Below, piece by piece: positions 62,182-64,000 of a stretch of DNA of 64,000 nucleotides. Source of the DNA: Microbacterium ureisolvens (GTDB taxonomy: Bacteria; Actinomycetota; Actinomycetes; Actinomycetales; Microbacteriaceae); assembly GCF_015278315.1 (NCBI RefSeq), contig NZ_JADIJE010000004.1, positions 62,001-126,000 on the forward strand, written 5' to 3'. The stretch's first letter is position 1; each line of letters opens with the position of its first letter. The notes under the pieces are model-generated. The model saw only the letters and a program-made list of their open reading frames with translations, made no database searches and had not been told where the DNA came from. Both the position numbers and the translations under genes were made by a program.

Positions 62182-62222
62182 CGGCGGGTCCGGTGCGCTT
62201 CGAATGGCGCCCGGGCCCGCCG
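62182..62222 (+). terminator. Intrinsic terminator after erpA
   Basis: An 11-bp stem with one T·G pair (62183–62193 with 62211–62221, extended by 62182/62222) is followed by TTTT. Confidence 0.8.
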
Positions 62223-62285
62223 TTTTCCGTCTGCGCGACACGATCCAACCTGGGGGGATGGCCTGAATCCCCTGGGCGCTTGCCC

Positions 62286-62291
62286 TAGACT
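62286..62291 (+). promoter_or_regulatory. -10 box of ctaC
   Basis: TAGACT, with a leader of about 30 nt carrying GGAAAGG before GTG 62328. The -35 is poor. Confidence 0.45.
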
Positions 62292-62327
62292 GGCGAGAGT
62301 CCTGATTCGTGATCGGAAAGGTGCACC

Positions 62328-63230
62328 GTGCCTTCGAAACGCCGTATCCGCTGGGCCGTTCTCCCCATCGGGATCGCAACGGCAGCAGTCCTCGCCGGAT
62401 GCACCCCGACCGAGCTGCACGGCTTCCTCCCCGGGTTCACCGAAGACGGCCAGCCGGCCACCAACCACACCGACATGGTCGCCGGCCTGTGGGTCAACTC
62501 GTGGATCGTGCTGCTCGTGGTCGGTGTCATCACGTGGGGTCTCATGGGATGGGCGGCGATCGCCTACCGGCGTCGCAAGGGCCAGATGGGCCTGCCGGTG
62601 CAGCTGCGCTACAACATGCCGATCGAGATCTTCTACACGATCGTGCCGCTGATCCTCGTGATCGGCTTCTTCGCCTTCACGGCGCGCGACCAGACGATCC
62701 TCGAGACCCAGTACGGCGACGAGGCGGATGTCGAGATCACCGCCATCGGCAAGCAGTGGTCGTGGGACTTCCAGTACGACGGCGAGACCGACGACGACAC
62801 TGTCTGGTCCATGGGCGTCCAGGCGCAGACCGACGAGCGCGGCGACATCATCAGCGAGTTGCCCACGCTGGTCCTTCCGGTCGACCAGAAGGTGCAGATC
62901 AAGCTGCAGTCGCGCGACGTGATCCACTCGTTCTGGATCATCGACTTCCTCTACAAGAAGGACATGTACATCGGCAAGGACAACTTCTGGTCCTTCACGC
63001 CGACGCGAGAGGGCACCTACGCCGGCAAGTGCGCCGAGCTGTGCGGTGAGTACCACTCGATGATGCTCTTCAACGTCGAGGTCGTGAGCGAAGCCGAGTA
63101 CGAGGACTATCTCGCCTCGCTCCGCGACGCCGGCCAGACCGGTGACATCAACGACGAATACGATCGACTGCAGAACCTTCCCGGCACGGGCGGTTCGGCC
63201 AATGAGAACGTGGAAGAGGTGGACCACTGA
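62328..63230 (+). CDS. ctaC: Cytochrome c oxidase subunit II (lipoprotein)
   Basis: A 300-residue subunit of the aa3 terminal oxidase. The N-terminus is a lipoprotein signal with lipobox LAGC (Cys near residue 25). Two membrane helices follow (about 55–80 and 102–122), then the extracellular cupredoxin with the CuA site [12 protein letters not shown] (Cys, Cys, His and Met ligands). LspA in this window would process it. Its stop overlaps the ctaD start by one base. Confidence 0.96.
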   Translation: MPSKRRIRWAVLPIGIATAAVLAGCTPTELHGFLPGFTEDGQPATNHTDMVAGLWVNSWIVLLVVGVITWGLMGWAAIAYRRRKGQMGLPVQLRYNMPIEIFYTIVPLILVIGFFAFTARDQTILETQYGDEADVEITAIGKQWSWDFQYDGETDDDTVWSMGVQAQTDERGDIISELPTLVLPVDQKVQIKLQSRDVIHSFWIIDFLYKKDMYIGKDNFWSFTPTREGTYAGKCAELCGEYHSMMLFNVEVVSEAEYEDYLASLRDAGQTGDINDEYDRLQNLPGTGGSANENVEEVDH

Positions 63231-64000
63231 TGGCGACGACGCTCCCTCTCCAGGAGACGTCCCAGGGGCGTCCGACGACCCTGCCGCCGCGGCAGGCGGC
63301 TCTGCTCAGCGCTTCGCGCGTCGAGCAGAAGGGCAACATCATCGTCAAGTGGATCACCTCCACCGACCACAAGACGATCGGCTACCTGTACCTGATCTCC
63401 TCCGTCATCTTCTTCCTCCTCGGGGGAGTGATGGCGCTGATCATCCGTGCTGAACTCTTCGAGCCCGGGATGCAGATCATCCCGACGAAGGAGCAGTACA
63501 ACCAGCTCTTCACGATGCACGGCACGATCATGCTGCTGATGTTCGCGACCCCGCTGTTCGCGGGCTTCGCGAACGCGATCCTGCCGCTGCAGATCGGAGC
63601 ACCCGACGTCGCCTTCCCGCGTCTGAACGCGTTCGCCTTCTGGCTGTTCCTGTTCGGGTCGACCATCGCGGTCGCCGGCTTCCTCACCCCGCAGGGTGCG
63701 GCGTCGTTCGGCTGGTTCGCGTATCAGCCGCTCGCGAACGCCTCGTTCTCTCCGGGTGCGGGCGGCAACCTCTGGATGCTCGGCCTCGGCATGAGCGGTT
63801 TCGGCACGATCCTCGGCGCCGTGAACTTCATCACGACGATCATCACGATGCGCGCGCCGGGCATGACCATGTGGCGCATGCCGATCTTCTCGTGGAACAC
63901 GCTGGTCACGAGCATCCTGATCCTCATGGCCTTCCCGGTGCTGGCCGCCGCGATCCTGGCCGCCGCGGCCGACCGCGTGCTCGGCGCCCACATCTACGAC
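63230..64000 (+). CDS. ctaD: Cytochrome c oxidase subunit I, N-terminal part (cut by window edge)
   Basis: The first 257 residues of the haem-copper oxidase core. The start of the domain [16 protein letters not shown] and the helix-[23 protein letters not shown], with the His ligand of low-spin haem a, are visible. The copper-B histidines lie beyond the edge. ATG 63230 overlaps the ctaC stop by one base, so the two are coupled. Confidence 0.95.
   Translation, partial: MATTLPLQETSQGRPTTLPPRQAALLSASRVEQKGNIIVKWITSTDHKTIGYLYLISSVIFFLLGGVMALIIRAELFEPGMQIIPTKEQYNQLFTMHGTIMLLMFATPLFAGFANAILPLQIGAPDVAFPRLNAFAFWLFLFGSTIAVAGFLTPQGAASFGWFAYQPLANASFSPGAGGNLWMLGLGMSGFGTILGAVNFITTIITMRAPGMTMWRMPIFSWNTLVTSILILMAFPVLAAAILAAAADRVLGAHIYD

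Noticed and set aside
60237..63227. A 996-codon minus-strand open frame opposite the M20 gene, erpA and ctaC
   Set aside because: A shadow frame; it spans a terminator and three well-identified plus-strand genes.

Overview
The window is GC-rich (I estimate about 70% G+C) chromosomal DNA from an actinobacterium. Gene content and order point to the family Microbacteriaceae, and Microbacterium or a close relative is my best guess. The markers are a garA–ftsR–MerR block, a PknL-type kinase near class II DAHP synthase, a division/cell-wall (dcw) cluster that runs into sepF–yggT–wag31, and no ftsA. I see no rRNA, tRNA, prophage, insertion sequence or CRISPR array.

Layout. 1–11.7 kb: a truncated gene, glgP, a CYTH protein, lpdA, a divergent copper module (CopC-like protein and a Met/Cys-rich copper-storage-like protein), garA–ftsR–MerR, a trans-sulfuration enzyme and an orphan ParA. 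11.8–23 kb: central metabolism (pyc, def, fadD, ROK glucokinase, plsC, aroG) with a large acidic MinD-like ATPase. 23–24.5 kb: a small accessory island made of a nuclease-like gene bracketed by four copies of a palindromic element. 24.5–30 kb: pknL, a LysM cell-wall protein, an Rv2175c-like DNA-binding protein, idsA and a DUF3040 protein, in the order known from mycobacteria. 30–49 kb: the dcw cluster mraZ–rsmH–ftsL–ftsI–murF–mraY–murD–ftsW–murG–[GntR/membrane pair]–murC–ftsQ–ftsZ–yggS–sepF–yggT–wag31–lspA; murE is not in its usual place. 49–64 kb: rluD, NUDIX, GNAT, DinB, dnaE, a membrane protein, hisD, nrdR, pyrD, a DUF3043 protein, an M20 peptidase, erpA, ctaC and the start of ctaD.

Functional links. 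The cluster makes and inserts septal and polar wall. PknL-type signalling, GarA and FtsR link growth state to the TCA cycle and division. Wag31 and SepF organise the cell pole and the Z ring.

Three patterns run through the whole window. (1) The octamer GGCATCCG is strongly over-represented: I found 53 exact copies on the two strands against about 5 expected from base composition. Several inverted pairs of it form terminators, which recalls DNA-uptake signal sequences. (2) Many genes have a TANNNT -10 box 6–10 nt before the start codon, which implies leaderless transcripts. At six gene borders the stop codon of one gene is the first half of the -10 box of the next. (3) A family of about 58-nt palindromes, with base pairs conserved despite sequence change, brackets the nuclease-like gene at 23.35–24.31 kb.
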